Notes: generated from the sequence alone by a model not told the origin. Numbered from the stretch's first letter, positions 20,740-31,031 are shown. The stretch: 43,384 nucleotides of DNA from Mycoplasmataceae bacterium (GCA_031282725.1 JAITDD010000022.1:1-43384), one strand, 5' to 3'. Made by a program: numbers and translations.

Positions 20740-21229
20740 TTTGGACTTTTGTCTCATTATTTCTTAAATCAAAAACTCTAGTTCTAATAGTTTGGACGAT
20801 ATTGATAATTAAACAAATTCCGATAAAAAAGTAAGTGATGATAGAGAATAAGGTGTCAACATAAATCATTAGGAAGGAGAAATAAACAATAACGAAATTG
20901 AAAATAGTTAAAAAATCAAAGAAAGAAGTAACTATTCCAATAGAAACAAGAATAAAAGAGATAATGCAAAATGTTTTGGTTAATTTTAAATATTTATTAT
21001 CAAACCGATACATGTAAATAATCGAGATTACAAATAAAGAGAAAACCATTACGATAAGGTTAAAGGTGTAAAGTAATCATTTTAAAGTTAAAACTACCAC
21101 TCCTAGAATACAAGTTATAAAGAATACGAATAAACTAATCCCCAGTAACAAAGTAATAAATGATTCAATAATTTCAAGAATAATGATGTTATAGAAAGTC
21201 TTTTTAGAAATGTTTAGAATTTGTGCCAT
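20732..21229 (-). CDS. Membrane protein, 165 residues
   Basis: Four to five hydrophobic segments cover most of the protein, ending in a short charged tail (RTRVFDLRNNETKVQTN). ATG 21229 overlaps the TAA of the phosphodiesterase gene as TAATG, so it is co-translated with it. No family is recognised. A partner role with the membrane-anchored phosphodiesterase is possible from position only. Confidence 0.7.
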
Positions 21230-22353
21230 TATGATATTAAATAAAGTTCAGCATCGGTTGTAATCGCATCAAGTCCCATTACATCATATAAGGACCAAGT
21301 TAAGGCGTTATCAATAACATCGAAAGTTCATCCGCAAATCATTAAGTGTCGAGCATGAGAATAAGAAATTATTTTTTCATCAATCATCGCTTGCATTAAA
21401 GATAAACTATATCCTTCATCGATTAATTTGTAACATTTACTTATTGAATCTAGAGGAGAAACTAGGATTTGATAATAAGGTTTATCTTCTTGTGATTGAA
21501 TGGTTGAAACATAATTCTTTATCGCATCTAAATATTGGTGTCTAAAGGAAATAAAATTGCATCTAGATAAGAAAGTGGACGGAGTTTTCGAGTCTAATGA
21601 TTGAATTGGGAATTCACTAATTAATTTCGGCAAATCTTGTAATTGATCATTTGATAATAAAACAATACCATTTTCTTCAAATCCATTATCTTTATCTTTT
21701 AAATCAAGAGAGTTTTGTTTGATTTCAATAAAAGGATACATATCGTGAAATCAACAGATAGTAATATAGTCAGCAAAAGTGGGAATCACATAAGCTTGGT
21801 GTGTACGGGAAGAAGTTCCATCTGTTGTAGTTTCTCGATTATACAATTCAGGACTTCAACTTATTTTGCTAGGGGCGGTAGTATTTCATTCAAAACTATG
21901 GCGATATTTATTTTTAAAAGGAACACTTTTGTTATCTGCATCTAATTCTTTAAATTCAATTTCTTTTCAAGTCATTTCAGTAATCTTTCTTTTTTCATTA
22001 ACAAAGGGAGCCGGATCGTGAGAGATAACAGGAACTCCGTGTTGAAATTCATATTTTTCTCCAAAAACAAAGACAGTGTCATTAGCTTGTGTGTCGTCGG
22101 GTTTTGTAAATCAAATATCAGTTTCAATTCCGTTAAATAATTTGCTTGTCGCTGCTGCTAAAAAAGCTTCTGTTGTATTCGCCATATATTGAGAAGCGTA
22201 TCCGCGGTGAGCAATAATAGGAGTATTTTTTGCAGCATGAAAAGCATCGTAAATTTTGGTTTTTTTAGTAACGAAATAAGTTAATGAACAAGTGAAACAT
22301 GTCAACATAACACCCCCGCATACAATTGCTAACCCAAATATCTTTTTATTCAC
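21229..22353 (-). CDS. Membrane-anchored glycerophosphodiester phosphodiesterase
   Basis: A GDPD-family enzyme releasing glycerol-3-phosphate from glycerophosphodiesters. HRG is in IIAHRGYAS (about residues 46-54), the metal ligands in NGIETDIW, the catalytic His in VISHDPAPF, then FIEIKQ and a final LDAITTD. The usual ENT after HRG reads ANT. One N-terminal hydrophobic segment (about 7-28) would anchor it outside the cell. Length 374, with several TGA-Trp codons. It starts at GTG 22353, five nt after a TATATT box shared with rbgA on the other strand. Mycoplasma GDPDs feed H2O2-producing glycerol metabolism in some species; that is not shown here. Confidence 0.88.
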
Positions 22354-22358
22354 TTTTT

Positions 22359-22366
22359 AATATAAA
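22359..22366. promoter_or_regulatory. Overlapping divergent -10 boxes (gdpd/rbgA)
   Basis: AATATAAA contains TATAAA on plus (22361-22366, eight nt before the rbgA ATG) and TATATT on minus (22364-22359, five nt before GTG 22353). The start codons are 21 bp apart, the same design as at 9926-9945. Confidence 0.5.
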
Positions 22367-22374
22367 TACATTAT

Positions 22375-23175
22375 ATGATTAATTGGTTTCCGGGGCACAT
22401 GAATAAAGCCACAAAGAAGATAAGAGAAATCAAACCTTTAGATTTAATCATTGAAGTTGTAGATGCAAGAGCCATAGAATCAAGCAAAAATAACGAATTA
22501 ACTACAATATTAAATAAACCGGTTTTGACTATTGCAACAAAATCTGATTTAGCGACAAAAAAAGGAAACGATTCTGTTCTTATTGGAAGTGTTAATGATA
22601 AAAGTTTTAGAGAAGTAATTATTAAAAAATTGTATAAAATGTTTGAACAAAAAATTAATAAGTTAAAAGAAAAAGGATTATTTAAACCAATATTTTATAT
22701 TATGGTTGTAGGATTACCTAATGTGGGAAAAACCTCGTTAATTAATTTATTAGCAAAAAATAAAAAATTAGAAGTGCAAAATAAACCAGGAGTTACAAGA
22801 AGTTGTCAATTAATAAAAGTGAACGAGAACTTTTTTGTTTATGACACCCCTGGAGTAATGATGAAAAAAATTAATGAAGAAAAAGTTGGTTTTATTCTTT
22901 GTTTATTAAATATTATTCGTTCCGATATTATTCCTTTGGATGAAGTTAGTGAATGAGCTTTTAACTTTTACAAAAATAATTATCCTAAACAAATGGAAAG
23001 TTTTTTTTCTTTAAAAGATATCTCAAATTTATCTAAAGATGATTTTTTTATTCAAGTGGCAAATAAATATGGTTTCATTTTAAAGCAAGGAGGGGTTGAT
23101 ATTAAAAGGAGCATGCAATTCTTTTTAAACACAATAAAAGAAGGGAAAATATGCAAAGTTAATTACGAAAACTAA
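22375..23175 (+). CDS. rbgA: Ribosome biogenesis GTPase RbgA/YlqF
   Basis: A circularly permuted GTPase needed late in 50S assembly. The order of motifs is diagnostic: N-terminal INWFPGHMNKA, G4 TKSD (55-58), then G1 GLPNVGKTS (113-121), G2 Thr in PGVTRSC, and G3 DTPG (157-160). A C-terminal ANTAR-like helical part follows. The 266 residues are normal for the family, with TGA-Trp at 22954-22956. The stop overlaps the TAG of the convergent gene. Confidence 0.94.
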
Positions 23176-23537
23176 GCTGCTTTTTGTTCAATTTCTTTAA
23201 CATCTTTTTTAAACTGTTTTACGAAAATAAATATGATTCAGCAAAGATAAAAGTTGGCTATAGGAATTAGCGAGAATAGCTTAAATTTTTTTACATAATC
23301 CTCAGAAGGAAGAACATACAATTGTTTTTTAATGAGTAAAGAAATAATCATCGAGAAAAAATACAATAAAACAAAACTTGTAAAACTTGTAGTGATGAAT
23401 CATTCTCATCCTTCTGTTTTGTTAATATAGAACAATGAAATAATAAGAGCAATAAACATAATAACTTCAATTAAGTTTAATCAGAAAATAGTAATAAGTT
23501 GAGGACAAACTTTTTCTTTTTCGTTGTAATATTGCAT
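23172..23537 (-). CDS. Small membrane protein, 121 residues
   Basis: Three hydrophobic segments and a basic, Lys-rich C terminus. ATG 23537 overlaps the TAA of the upstream gene as TAATG. Ends with TAG 23172-23174, overlapping the rbgA TAA. TGA-Trp codons occur in three places. No family is recognised; it is likely a partner of the membrane protein encoded upstream. Confidence 0.7.
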
Positions 23538-24352
23538 TATACAGCAGGGATTTGTGAAACAGGTTTTTTAGTTTTTGGTTCAAGTAATTCAATTAAGTAT
23601 TCAACACTAGTAGAACCTTGTTCTTTTTTAGGCACAGCAACTACTTTAACATGAGTTTTTTGATAGAGTGGGTATTTGCTTGTAAGGTCAAAGATTTTGT
23701 TAATAATATCATTCTTTTTCATAACAGGAGTATCAACAACGATTTGAGAAACTTCATTGATATTATTAACAGATTTTGTTTTACCTAAATGAAACATTCT
23801 CTCAATTTCTTTTCTTACTCTGAATGAGTCTAGTTTGGAAACAAAGATTTTTTCATAAGCGAAGAATTTACTAATTTCATCTTTAACTTTTAATGATGTG
23901 AATTGAATTTGTTTAGCTTTTTTAGGATGTTCTTTATAAATAATTTTATCTTTATATACGACTTTTTCTCCACCGCTTTGACCATTTTTAACGATACCTT
24001 TAGAAACTAATAAATCAGCAACATCGTCAGCCACTTTTTTGTATGATTTTAAAACTAGTGCAAAAACAAATAAGAAGCTAATACAAACAAGAATAAGTCC
24101 ACAAAAAGAAATATAAATTATGCTTTCATATTGTTGTAATTTTGGAACTTTAGAAAAGATTAATTCTAGTAAATCAATTTTTTCATTTTTAAGGAGTATA
24201 CTAAGACTTCCACAAGCTACAAAAACAACCATTAATAAAACAAGAATGAAAGTAATAATAGCTAATATTTTTACTACAAGAACAGATTTACTTTTAATTT
24301 CTCTAGTAGTTTTTTCTTGGTTAATTGCTGCTTTATTTTCGTCTTTATTCAC
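23537..24352 (-). CDS. Two-pass membrane protein with cytoplasmic domain
   Basis: A 271-residue protein. A charged N terminus leads to two membrane segments (about 25-55 and 78-102). The remainder, about 165 residues, is Lys-rich and soluble. No TGA is used in this gene. Start GTG 24352, nine nt after TATAAT (24367-24362). The topology (both ends inside) suggests an anchored regulatory or scaffold domain. No known family is recognised. Confidence 0.72.
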   Translation of the reverse strand: MNKDENKAAINQEKTTREIKSKSVLVVKILAIITFILVLLMVVFVACGSLSILLKNEKIDLLELIFSKVPKLQQYESIIYISFCGLILVCISFLFVFALVLKSYKKVADDVADLLVSKGIVKNGQSGGEKVVYKDKIIYKEHPKKAKQIQFTSLKVKDEISKFFAYEKIFVSKLDSFRVRKEIERMFHLGKTKSVNNINEVSQIVVDTPVMKKNDIINKIFDLTSKYPLYQKTHVKVVAVPKKEQGSTSVEYLIELLEPKTKKPVSQIPAV

Positions 24353-24524
24353 TATATATTAATTATAAGAAAATATTTGAAATAATTATTATTTCACGAT
24401 AAAGGTTTTTATTTTGAAAGAAAAATGTTGATTTTTGAGTTTTTAAATTTTAACAAATTCATGTTTTTTAGCATCAACAAGTGCGAAAGTCAGGAGAATG
24501 ACAAATAATAAATATTTATTTTTT

Positions 24525-24530
24525 TATAAT
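24525..24530 (+). promoter_or_regulatory. -10 box of lipoprotein gene
   Basis: TATAAT ten nt before ATG 24541, with no Shine-Dalgarno in between. The remaining 24368-24524 between the divergent genes holds nothing else I can identify. Confidence 0.45.
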
Positions 24531-24540
24531 ATTCGTATAA

Positions 24541-25143
24541 ATGTATAAATTACGGCTTTTGTTCGCTCTCCCTTTATCGCTTACACCTTTTTTTGTTGTA
24601 AGTTGTAAAAATAATGATACAAACTTTACTTTTCGCAATTCTGACGAAGTAACAGATTATCTTACAAAAAATGTAAATCGTTTAAACCCGACTGATGATG
24701 TATGAGATGTAAAAGATAATCCGGAACTTTATTATTCCAATATCTTTAATAACCTCAATATACAAAATATCATAAATATGTATTTCATTCCATTTGCTTA
24801 TGTTTATACTTATGAACCTTCTTCCATTATCAATTTAACTAAACATTCTTCTTCCGACGCTTCAGTTTCTGTTTATACAAAAATTAATTCTGAATTTCAA
24901 ACTGTGAGCGCTCGTGTTTCATTTCAAAAAACTGAAAATAGGAACTTATATATTACTTTTGAAATACAATCACCAAAACTTGGTTATCTTAAAACATTTT
25001 TTAACGGTTCCATAGTTTACAATATTGAATTTCTTTCTATCGATCTCAGTTCGGTTATTGTTCCTGGCGAAAAATTTCATTTATTTTCTTTTTATCCTCT
25101 AGATGTTGTTAATATTACCAATTCTTTAGTTCCGCACGGTTAA
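24541..25143 (+). CDS. Small surface lipoprotein, 200 residues
   Basis: A signal peptide with lipobox VVSC places the lipidated Cys at residue 22, followed by KNNDTNF. The mature part is Ser/Thr/Asn-rich and looks all-beta, with no further membrane segments. TGA-Trp at 24703-24705. It ends shortly before a decayed ATPase fragment, and it may itself be shortened: the C terminus (ITNSLVPHG) ends without an evident domain end. Function unknown. Confidence 0.75.
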
Positions 25144-25162
25144 TAAAAGATTTGTTTTTTAA

Positions 25163-25619
25163 CTTGAATTATTTTCGCTTTTCAGGAATCCTCTAAACCT
25201 GTTGAAAAATTTTGCTCAGATTCATTACTTAAAAAATGGCGAATTATGAGGTCAAATTCTAAAAACCAAATTCATTAACGATTTAAGATTTTATGGATTC
25301 ATGTTCGAAAATATGATTATTCGAGATTTGCAAACATTTTCTACAATAAGTGGATGAAAAGTGTTACAATATCGTGATAACTCTAATTTAGAAATTGATG
25401 CTATTTTAGAAATAAATCAAAACGAATATGCTGCTGTCGAAATAAAGCTAAGTAATTCATACAAATATGAAGCTGTGGAAAATTTAAAAAGATTTTATGA
25501 AAAAATGAAAAAAAAATCACATCCCTCCTAAGTTTATGGCAGTAATTGTAGGAGTTGGAAGTTTTACAGAAATTATTGATGGGGTTTATATTATTCCTTA
25601 TGAGTTGATAAAGAATTAA
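25163..25619 (+). pseudogene. DUF4143 ATPase C-terminal relic, frameshifted
   Basis: About 150 codons of the C-terminal DUF4143 domain: FYGFMFENMIIRDLQ, then QYRDNSNLEIDAI and YAAVEIKLS, which is the family's nuclease-like fold. The frame stops at TAA 25529-25531. Moving to the +1 frame just before, at a run of nine A, restores NHIPPKFMAVIVGVG and VYIIPYELIKN, ending at TAA 25617-25619. The ATPase half and start are missing. So the copy is 5'-truncated and has one homopolymer frameshift. Confidence 0.82.
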
Positions 25620-25771
25620 TACGATTTGGTTTTATTTTCTAAAACGAATTTTAATCGGTGACAATTTTCTTCTATTAAATAGGAAAGATTGTATTCGGAA
25701 ACTATTTTTTCTTTATCAAACAATATTTTTCCACAATATTTTTTGTGTAAATAAACTAATAATTCTTTCAT
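25616..25771 (-). pseudogene. Possible HipA N-terminal remnant
   Basis: A 51-residue frame from ATG 25771. MKELLVYLHKKYCGKILFD then EYNLSYL fits the N-terminal subdomain of HipA-type toxins (a short strand-rich start, then 'fsYd..yl'). It ends at 51 residues, so the kinase domain is absent. It overlaps the end of the upstream XRE frame by 16 nt, the usual antitoxin-toxin overlap. Complete small proteins that carry only this subdomain exist in split HipA systems, but no second part is nearby. Confidence 0.4.
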
Positions 25772-25975
25772 AACAAATCAACTTTTAAATCATATCCCAT
25801 CCTATTAATGAGATCTAAAAATAATCAAATGTTAGATTAAGTTTTCCATTTTCAATTAACGAAAGTCTAGTTCTTTGGATATTTAATAGGTTAGCTAATT
25901 CTTCTTGATTAATACTTTTATCTCGTCGAAAAACTTTTAAAAGATTGCTGATATCATTTAAATTATTAATTATAT
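25756..25975 (-). pseudogene. XRE-type HTH antitoxin, frameshifted (HipB-like)
   Basis: The minus frame reads LLKVFRRDKSINQEELANLL followed by NIQRTRLSLIENGK, a classic XRE helix-turn-helix. It hits TAG at 25816-25818. One extra T in the preceding T5 run would continue it into LDLINRMGYDLKVDLL, which is normal for HipB-like antitoxins, ending at TAG 25756-25758. No ATG, GTG or TTG start is visible. The frameshift could be decay or a sequencing error in a homopolymer. Confidence 0.6.
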
Positions 25976-26056
25976 AACATTTTTTTAAAATTGTACGTTT
26001 TATATAACATTTATTGATTTTTTAAAGGAGTCGTAATATAGTAACCTTATTAATTA

Positions 26057-26133
26057 TGGCGCACCCAATAGGAGTCGAACCCATAACCTTTCGATCCGAA
26101 GTCGAACGTTCTATCCAATTGAACTATGGATGC
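26057..26133 (-). tRNA. tRNA-Arg (anticodon TCG)
   Basis: A 77-nt cloverleaf on the minus strand with acceptor GCATCCA/TGGGTGC, D stem GTTC/GAAC, anticodon stem TTCGA/TCGAA, T loop TTCGACT and encoded CCA. The loop CTTCGGA gives anticodon TCG, reading CGA and probably other CGN codons. CGA is used in genes of this window. Confidence 0.95.
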
Positions 26134-26159
26134 GTAATAAAATTATATAATTATAATGT

Positions 26160-26642
26160 ATGTCGAAAGAATACCCTGTTGTTAAAAAAATATCATTAAA
26201 ACCTGATAAATCTTCTGATAAAATTCCAGCTAGATTAAATGCGTTAGTTACTGCTTTTATCGCCTTGGTTTTTTCGGTTTCTGCTTTTTTAATTTCTTAT
26301 TTTATTTCTCAAGATAACAATAATAAACCAAAACTAAATTGAAACGGTGGCTGAGAAATCTTTTCTTCTATTTTAACAATATTAAACGCAGTAGCTATTC
26401 CTTTAATTTATTTCTTTCTATTTTTAATTTTTTATAACAACCCAAAACACCGATTCTTTTTCCTTCCTTTTTGTATGCTTGTATTCCATATGTGTATCTA
26501 TTTATATTTATCAACAGACTTAAAAAACATTAATACTGGAATAGATAAACACTTCGCAACTAGTGCTACATTATCTGGTTTATTATTATTAAGTGCTTGT
26601 ATTAATATTCTATGTTCAAACCCAAAAAAACAACCTAAATAA
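26160..26642 (+). CDS. Four-pass membrane protein, 160 residues
   Basis: A charged N terminus, then four hydrophobic segments (about 27-50, 70-92, 97-118 and 130-148). Two TGA-Trp codons lie in the loop after the first segment. ATG follows TATAAT boxes by two and eight nt. The TAA is at 26640-26642 and folD starts one base later, so they are one operon. No family is recognised. Confidence 0.7.
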
Positions 26643-26643
26643 T

Positions 26644-27501
26644 ATGTCTATTATTAATGGAAAAAAGATAAGCGAAGATATTAAAAACGAATTAAAAGAA
26701 GAAGTTAAAAAATTACAAAATAAAAACATTAATCCTTCAATCGTTATTATTCAAGTAGGAGATAATCAGGCAAGCAGCGTTTATGTAAGAAATAAATTAA
26801 GATTGGTAGAAGAATTGTCTTTAAAAGGAGAACTTGTAAAATTTCCAGCAGAAGTTAATCAAGAAGAATTATTAAAAAAAATTAATGAATTAAATAATGA
26901 TAAAAAAGTTAATGGAATATTAGTTCAATTACCTCTTCCTAAACATATTAATGAAGATTTTGTTATTGAAAAAATAAATCCAATAAAGGATGTTGACTGT
27001 TTCTGTTTACAAAATATCGGAAAATTATGAACTGCTAAAAAAAGTATTAATGGCATCTTGCCTTGCACTCCTGCAGGTATTATTGAAATGTTAAAACGTT
27101 CACAAATAGAATTGAGTGGAAAAAATGTTGTGATTGTTGGAAGGAGTAATATTGTTGGAAAACCTCTTGCTGCCCTTTTTTTATTAGAAAATGCTACTGT
27201 TACAATATGTCACAGTCAAACAAAGAACTTATCACAAATATGTAAAAATGCCGATATTCTAGTTCCGTGTATTGGTAAAGCAAAATTCATTACTTCAGAA
27301 TACATTCATAAAAATCAGATTATTATTGATGTTGGGATCAATAGAGATGAAAATAATAAATTATGTGGGGATGTTGATTTTTATGATGTTAGTGATAAAA
27401 TTGCTCATATTTCACCAGTTCCTGGAGGAGTGGGGCCAATGACAATTATTATGCTTTTGAAAAACTTAATTACTGTAACAAAAATCCAAAACAATTTATA
27501 G
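26644..27501 (+). CDS. folD: Methylenetetrahydrofolate dehydrogenase/cyclohydrolase FolD
   Basis: A bifunctional cytoplasmic enzyme interconverting 5,10-methylene- and 10-formyl-THF for purine and fMet-tRNA synthesis. The 285-residue length is normal. Signatures: SSVYVRNK with the catalytic Tyr/Lys region, [24 protein letters not shown] (NADP site) and [10 protein letters not shown]. One TGA-Trp at 27028-27030. ATG 26644 gives the standard [10 protein letters not shown] start. Confidence 0.96.
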
Positions 27502-27556
27502 ACACAAAGCCTAAAATACTAATTTATTTTTATGTCTAATTATAATTATTTTATTA

Positions 27557-28255
27557 ATGAAATTGTATGGAAAAAAAGCTTTGTTAAATAACATTGAGAA
27601 TATCAATCTTGTTCGTTTGGTTCATAATGATAATGCGATTATTGATATTTTAAAAGAAAATAAAATTAAGTACATTTTTGTTAATCAGAACTATTTTAAA
27701 GCATTTGATAAAAATTTAAATCATCAATATATCGAATCAGAAACTGTTGAGAGAAATAATGAAACATGAGAAGAATTTATTAAAAATAGTAAACAAGAAA
27801 GAATGTTTGTTGTTATCTTAGATTCTTTACAGGATCCTTTTAATTTCGGTTCTATCATTAGAACTTGCGAATCTTTTAATGTTGATGCCATTGTTTACAA
27901 AAAAGATAATCAAGTACAGATTAATGATTTTGTCAAAAAAACAAGTCAAGGAGCAATAAACAACATTAGAATGTTCAAGGTAGTTAATTTGTCCAATGAA
28001 ATAGAATTTTTAAAACAAAATAAGTTCTGAATTTATGCTAGTGTTATAAATGAGAAAGCCTCCTCATACAATAATATAGATTACGACAAAAAAACTTGTT
28101 TAATAGTTGGGAATGAAGAAAAAGGAATTAGCTTATCTTTGCAAAAGAATGCAGATTTTTTAATTACAATTCCGACAGAAGGGAAAACATCTTCTTTAAA
28201 TGTCTCGGTGGCTTGCGGAATCATAATTTCAATGATTAAAATAAAACAAAAATAA
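27557..28255 (+). CDS. rlmB: SpoU-family rRNA methyltransferase (RlmB/TrmH type)
   Basis: A 2'-O-methyltransferase of 232 residues with an N-terminal substrate-binding domain and the SPOUT core. Motif 1: LDSLQDPFNFGSIIRTCE. Motif 2: LIVGNEEKGI. Motif 3: IPTEGKTSSLNVSVA, which forms the knot that binds S-adenosylmethionine. Two TGA-Trp codons. It most resembles RlmB (23S G2251), but TrmH-like targets are possible. The ATG is ten nt after TATAAT. Confidence 0.9.
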
Positions 28256-28265
28256 GGGGTTGTCT

Positions 28266-28961
28266 TTATTTAATTTCAGAAAACATGTTTGAAGCATCGG
28301 TTGTTGAAGGTGTAGAAGTTGGTTTTGTTCCAAACATTGAAGTGAAAGCTGTAATAGCATAGACTCGATCGATTAATTGTTGTTTAGTTAATGAAGAATT
28401 ATATGGTTTATCGGATTCTTTAATATATTTAGAGAAGAAGTTAATTATTTTTTTGTTCGCTTTTTCATTAACAAGGGAAGGATCTAAAAACTTAGCTTTT
28501 TGTGCAGGCGTACTTGGATCAGCGGGGTATTTAAATTCAACAGGGTATTCAATAAACAAGGAATCATCGAACGCTACAGTTCCTGTGTCATTAATTTTAA
28601 ATAAAGTTCAAAAAGGAACAATCGAGGAAACACTACTAAGATAAGGGAAAAGGTGGGTGTTACCTGATGATTCATCATTATCAACAAAAACATTATAATA
28701 AGCAAAACCGACAAAGTTAGCAGGAGTTGTTAAATCACATAATTTAGAAACGAATATATCGTATCCGTTTGTTGTTGATACTGAATCCTTTAAATTGTTA
28801 GGAGTTTGAACTGTGCCACTGTCAGATACATACCATGGCAGACTGGAATTAGTTTTAACATCAATCGTTTTGCAATTAACATCAATATCAGTTTTGGCGA
28901 AGTTTTTGTAATTTTTTCAACTTGGACATTTTTTTGCTACACTATTTACTTTTTCACTACT
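28266..28961 (-). pseudogene. Downstream half of the interrupted lipoprotein
   Basis: Exactly in frame with the lipoprotein gene upstream, 232 codons remain open after two in-frame stops (TAG 28971-28973, TAA 28962-28964). The composition is the same Ser/Thr/Asn/Asp-rich, beta-type sequence. There is no ATG or GTG in it that could start a separate protein, and no signal peptide. It ends at TAA 28266-28268. The upkeep of the frame suggests recent interruption or some readthrough. Confidence 0.7.
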
Positions 28962-28970
28962 TTATAATCA

Positions 28971-30083
28971 CTAGTTTTGATTAATAGAATGTTTAATATC
29001 TTTGTAATTGTAAAAACCAAAATTAGCGTTTTTTGCATTTATTAATATTGGAACAGGCATAGTGAATGTAGATGATGTTATTTTTCCTTTTGTATCAGTA
29101 GCAGTACTTGTTAGATAATTGATTCTTTTCGGGTTAAATATTGCGTCGTTACCAGCAGTATTTAGATGCGTGTTAACATCTGCTGCTGTAATTTCAGAAT
29201 CAGTATTTGCTCCGATATAGATCTTGTGATTTGAAGGAGTTTGATAATAACCACCAGTATCGCTAAGTATATTGTATAATTGAGTAGAATATAAAATATT
29301 TTTGACATTAGTTTCGATAAAATTGCTATTGATAGTGTCATAGCCAAGTGAAATTAAAGGACCAGGACCAAAATAATTTGAAGCGAAAGAAAAATCAATA
29401 GAATCGATATCGAACTTTAAACTATCACTAAGACTAAAACTGTTAATATTAGAGAAAATAAAATCATAAAAATTTTTTGATTCGTAGTTAATTAATTTTG
29501 CATCAGTGGAAGTTGTAGGTGTAGAAATTTGAGGGTGGGTTCCAAATAAAGCATTCAATCATGTTTCTCGATTTTCCTTGTGAGGATTTGTGGCAATGGC
29601 AGGTTGGGATAAAAATGTAAGGAAAGTTTTAAAATAGTTAGAAATAGAAGAAGAAATAGTTTTTACAGAATTGTTTAAAGCAATAAGACCGAAATTTTTA
29701 GAATCATATAAACCGTTTTTTAATTTAGACTCAAAATAGAAGGGAAGGTTTCAATTAAATGATTCAGTTGGTTCAATTTTGTCATCTTTAAAGGCATTAG
29801 GACGAGAATATATTCAACTAGAACCATCATTTTCATCAACAATAAATTTATTAACAGACAAATCGGACATATTAAACAACGCTTTATCAGGTGAAGTTTG
29901 TTTGAAAGAAGAAGAATTGTATTTGTTTAAATCGTAATGGTCAGATAAAGTTGTTGGGTCAAAAATAGATTGTCCATATATTGCAAGAGGCATAAAATAA
30001 TATGTAGCTTGAGCGCAACTTGTTAGAGGCACAATAAAGGTTGCTAATAACGGGAAAAAACTAAATAAAAATAATTTTTTCAT
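28971..30083 (-). CDS. Surface lipoprotein, interrupted C-terminally
   Basis: A signal peptide with lipobox LTSC puts the lipidated Cys at residue 23. 370 residues run to TAG 28971-28973. An earlier in-frame ATG (30152) would give a Lys-rich leader unlike a signal peptide, so I chose 30083, 12 nt after TATAAT. The body is Asn/Ser/Thr-rich with no domain I can name. The sequence continues in the same frame beyond the stop, so the full ancestral protein was about 600 residues. It is likely an antigen or adhesin. Confidence 0.75.
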
Positions 30084-30108
30084 AATATTGTTTATATTAT
30101 ATTTTTTA

Positions 30109-30957
30109 TTAATCTCATTCGTATTTTTTTGTTTTACCGCTACTTTTTTCATCTACTTTTTTATCAGATTTTTCTTTAATTTCGTTTTTAATTTGTTCCT
30201 TAACTTCTTCTGCTGTTTTTTCGCTAGATTTGCTTTTTGTTTTTTCAGTTTTCTTTTCTGATTCTTTAACCTCTTCTGTTACTTTTTCACTAGCTTTACT
30301 TTTACTTTTTTCGGATTTTTTTTCCTCATCATCTTTATCATCAGAGGCAGGTGTTGGGGTTTTTTTAACTTGTAACAATCTTTCATGTAATAATTTATTT
30401 TGTTTAATATAGTTAAATAAAAAGATACCACCAGAAGTAACTCCAAAAATAATTCCTACCAAAGAAAGAGCATTAAAGAGAATATATAGGGAGCAGTAAA
30501 TAATATTGGTTCGATAAAATTTATACTCTTTTAACATTGCGGATTTGAACGAATTAACCATAATAAAACAGAATCAACAAAAACATGGAATAAAAGCGGG
30601 GAAGGTGAGCGGGGATTTTTCAGGATTAAAGAAAGGAGTGTCGAGAACTTTTGTTGAAATAATATCAATTACTTTTCAAGTTAAGGAGTGAATAGTAGAC
30701 ACAACACTAATGGAGTCAAGATTGTATCCCGCAACAACAATATCTCCTCTTTTTCATCCAAATATTAAGAAAAAAATAGTTAATAAGGCCGCAAAAAATA
30801 AAACTCAAAAATTCATAATAGAAACCAATTTTGCAGTAATAAAAGACTTAGTTGAAATTTTCATCTCAATTAAGATTACTTCTTTAAAAAAATCCTTTTC
30901 TTTATTTATCAATTTTCGTCCTTTTAATTCGTTTTTTTGATTAAGTTGCTCGTACAT
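30109..30957 (-). CDS. Membrane protein with repeated charged tail
   Basis: A 282-residue protein with four hydrophobic segments in its first 190 residues. The long C-terminal tail is almost only Lys, Glu, Ser and Thr and contains an imperfect tandem repeat (SEKSKSKASEKVTEEVKE, then TEKTKSKSSEKTAEEVKE). The tail is probably cytoplasmic and disordered or coiled. ATG 30957 follows TATAAT by six nt. Several TGA-Trp codons. No family is recognised. Confidence 0.72.
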
Positions 30958-31025
30958 AGTTAAATTATAACCTATTAATAGGTAAAATCTTAAATAAAAA
31001 AACGAGCATAAAAATGAAATTATAT

Positions 31026-31031
31026 TATAAT
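31026..31031 (+). promoter_or_regulatory. -10 box of rpsS
   Basis: TATAAT six nt before the rpsS ATG. This ribosomal operon therefore starts with its own promoter at rpsS rather than upstream at rpsJ. Confidence 0.5.

Noticed and set aside
29814-30152. Start of the lipoprotein at 30152
   Set aside because: It would add a Lys-rich leader before a perfect signal peptide and lies upstream of the TATAAT box at 30096-30101.
30230-30412. Plus-strand Ser/Phe-rich frame
   Set aside because: It is the complement of the Lys/Glu repeat tail of the membrane protein, where low complexity keeps other frames open.
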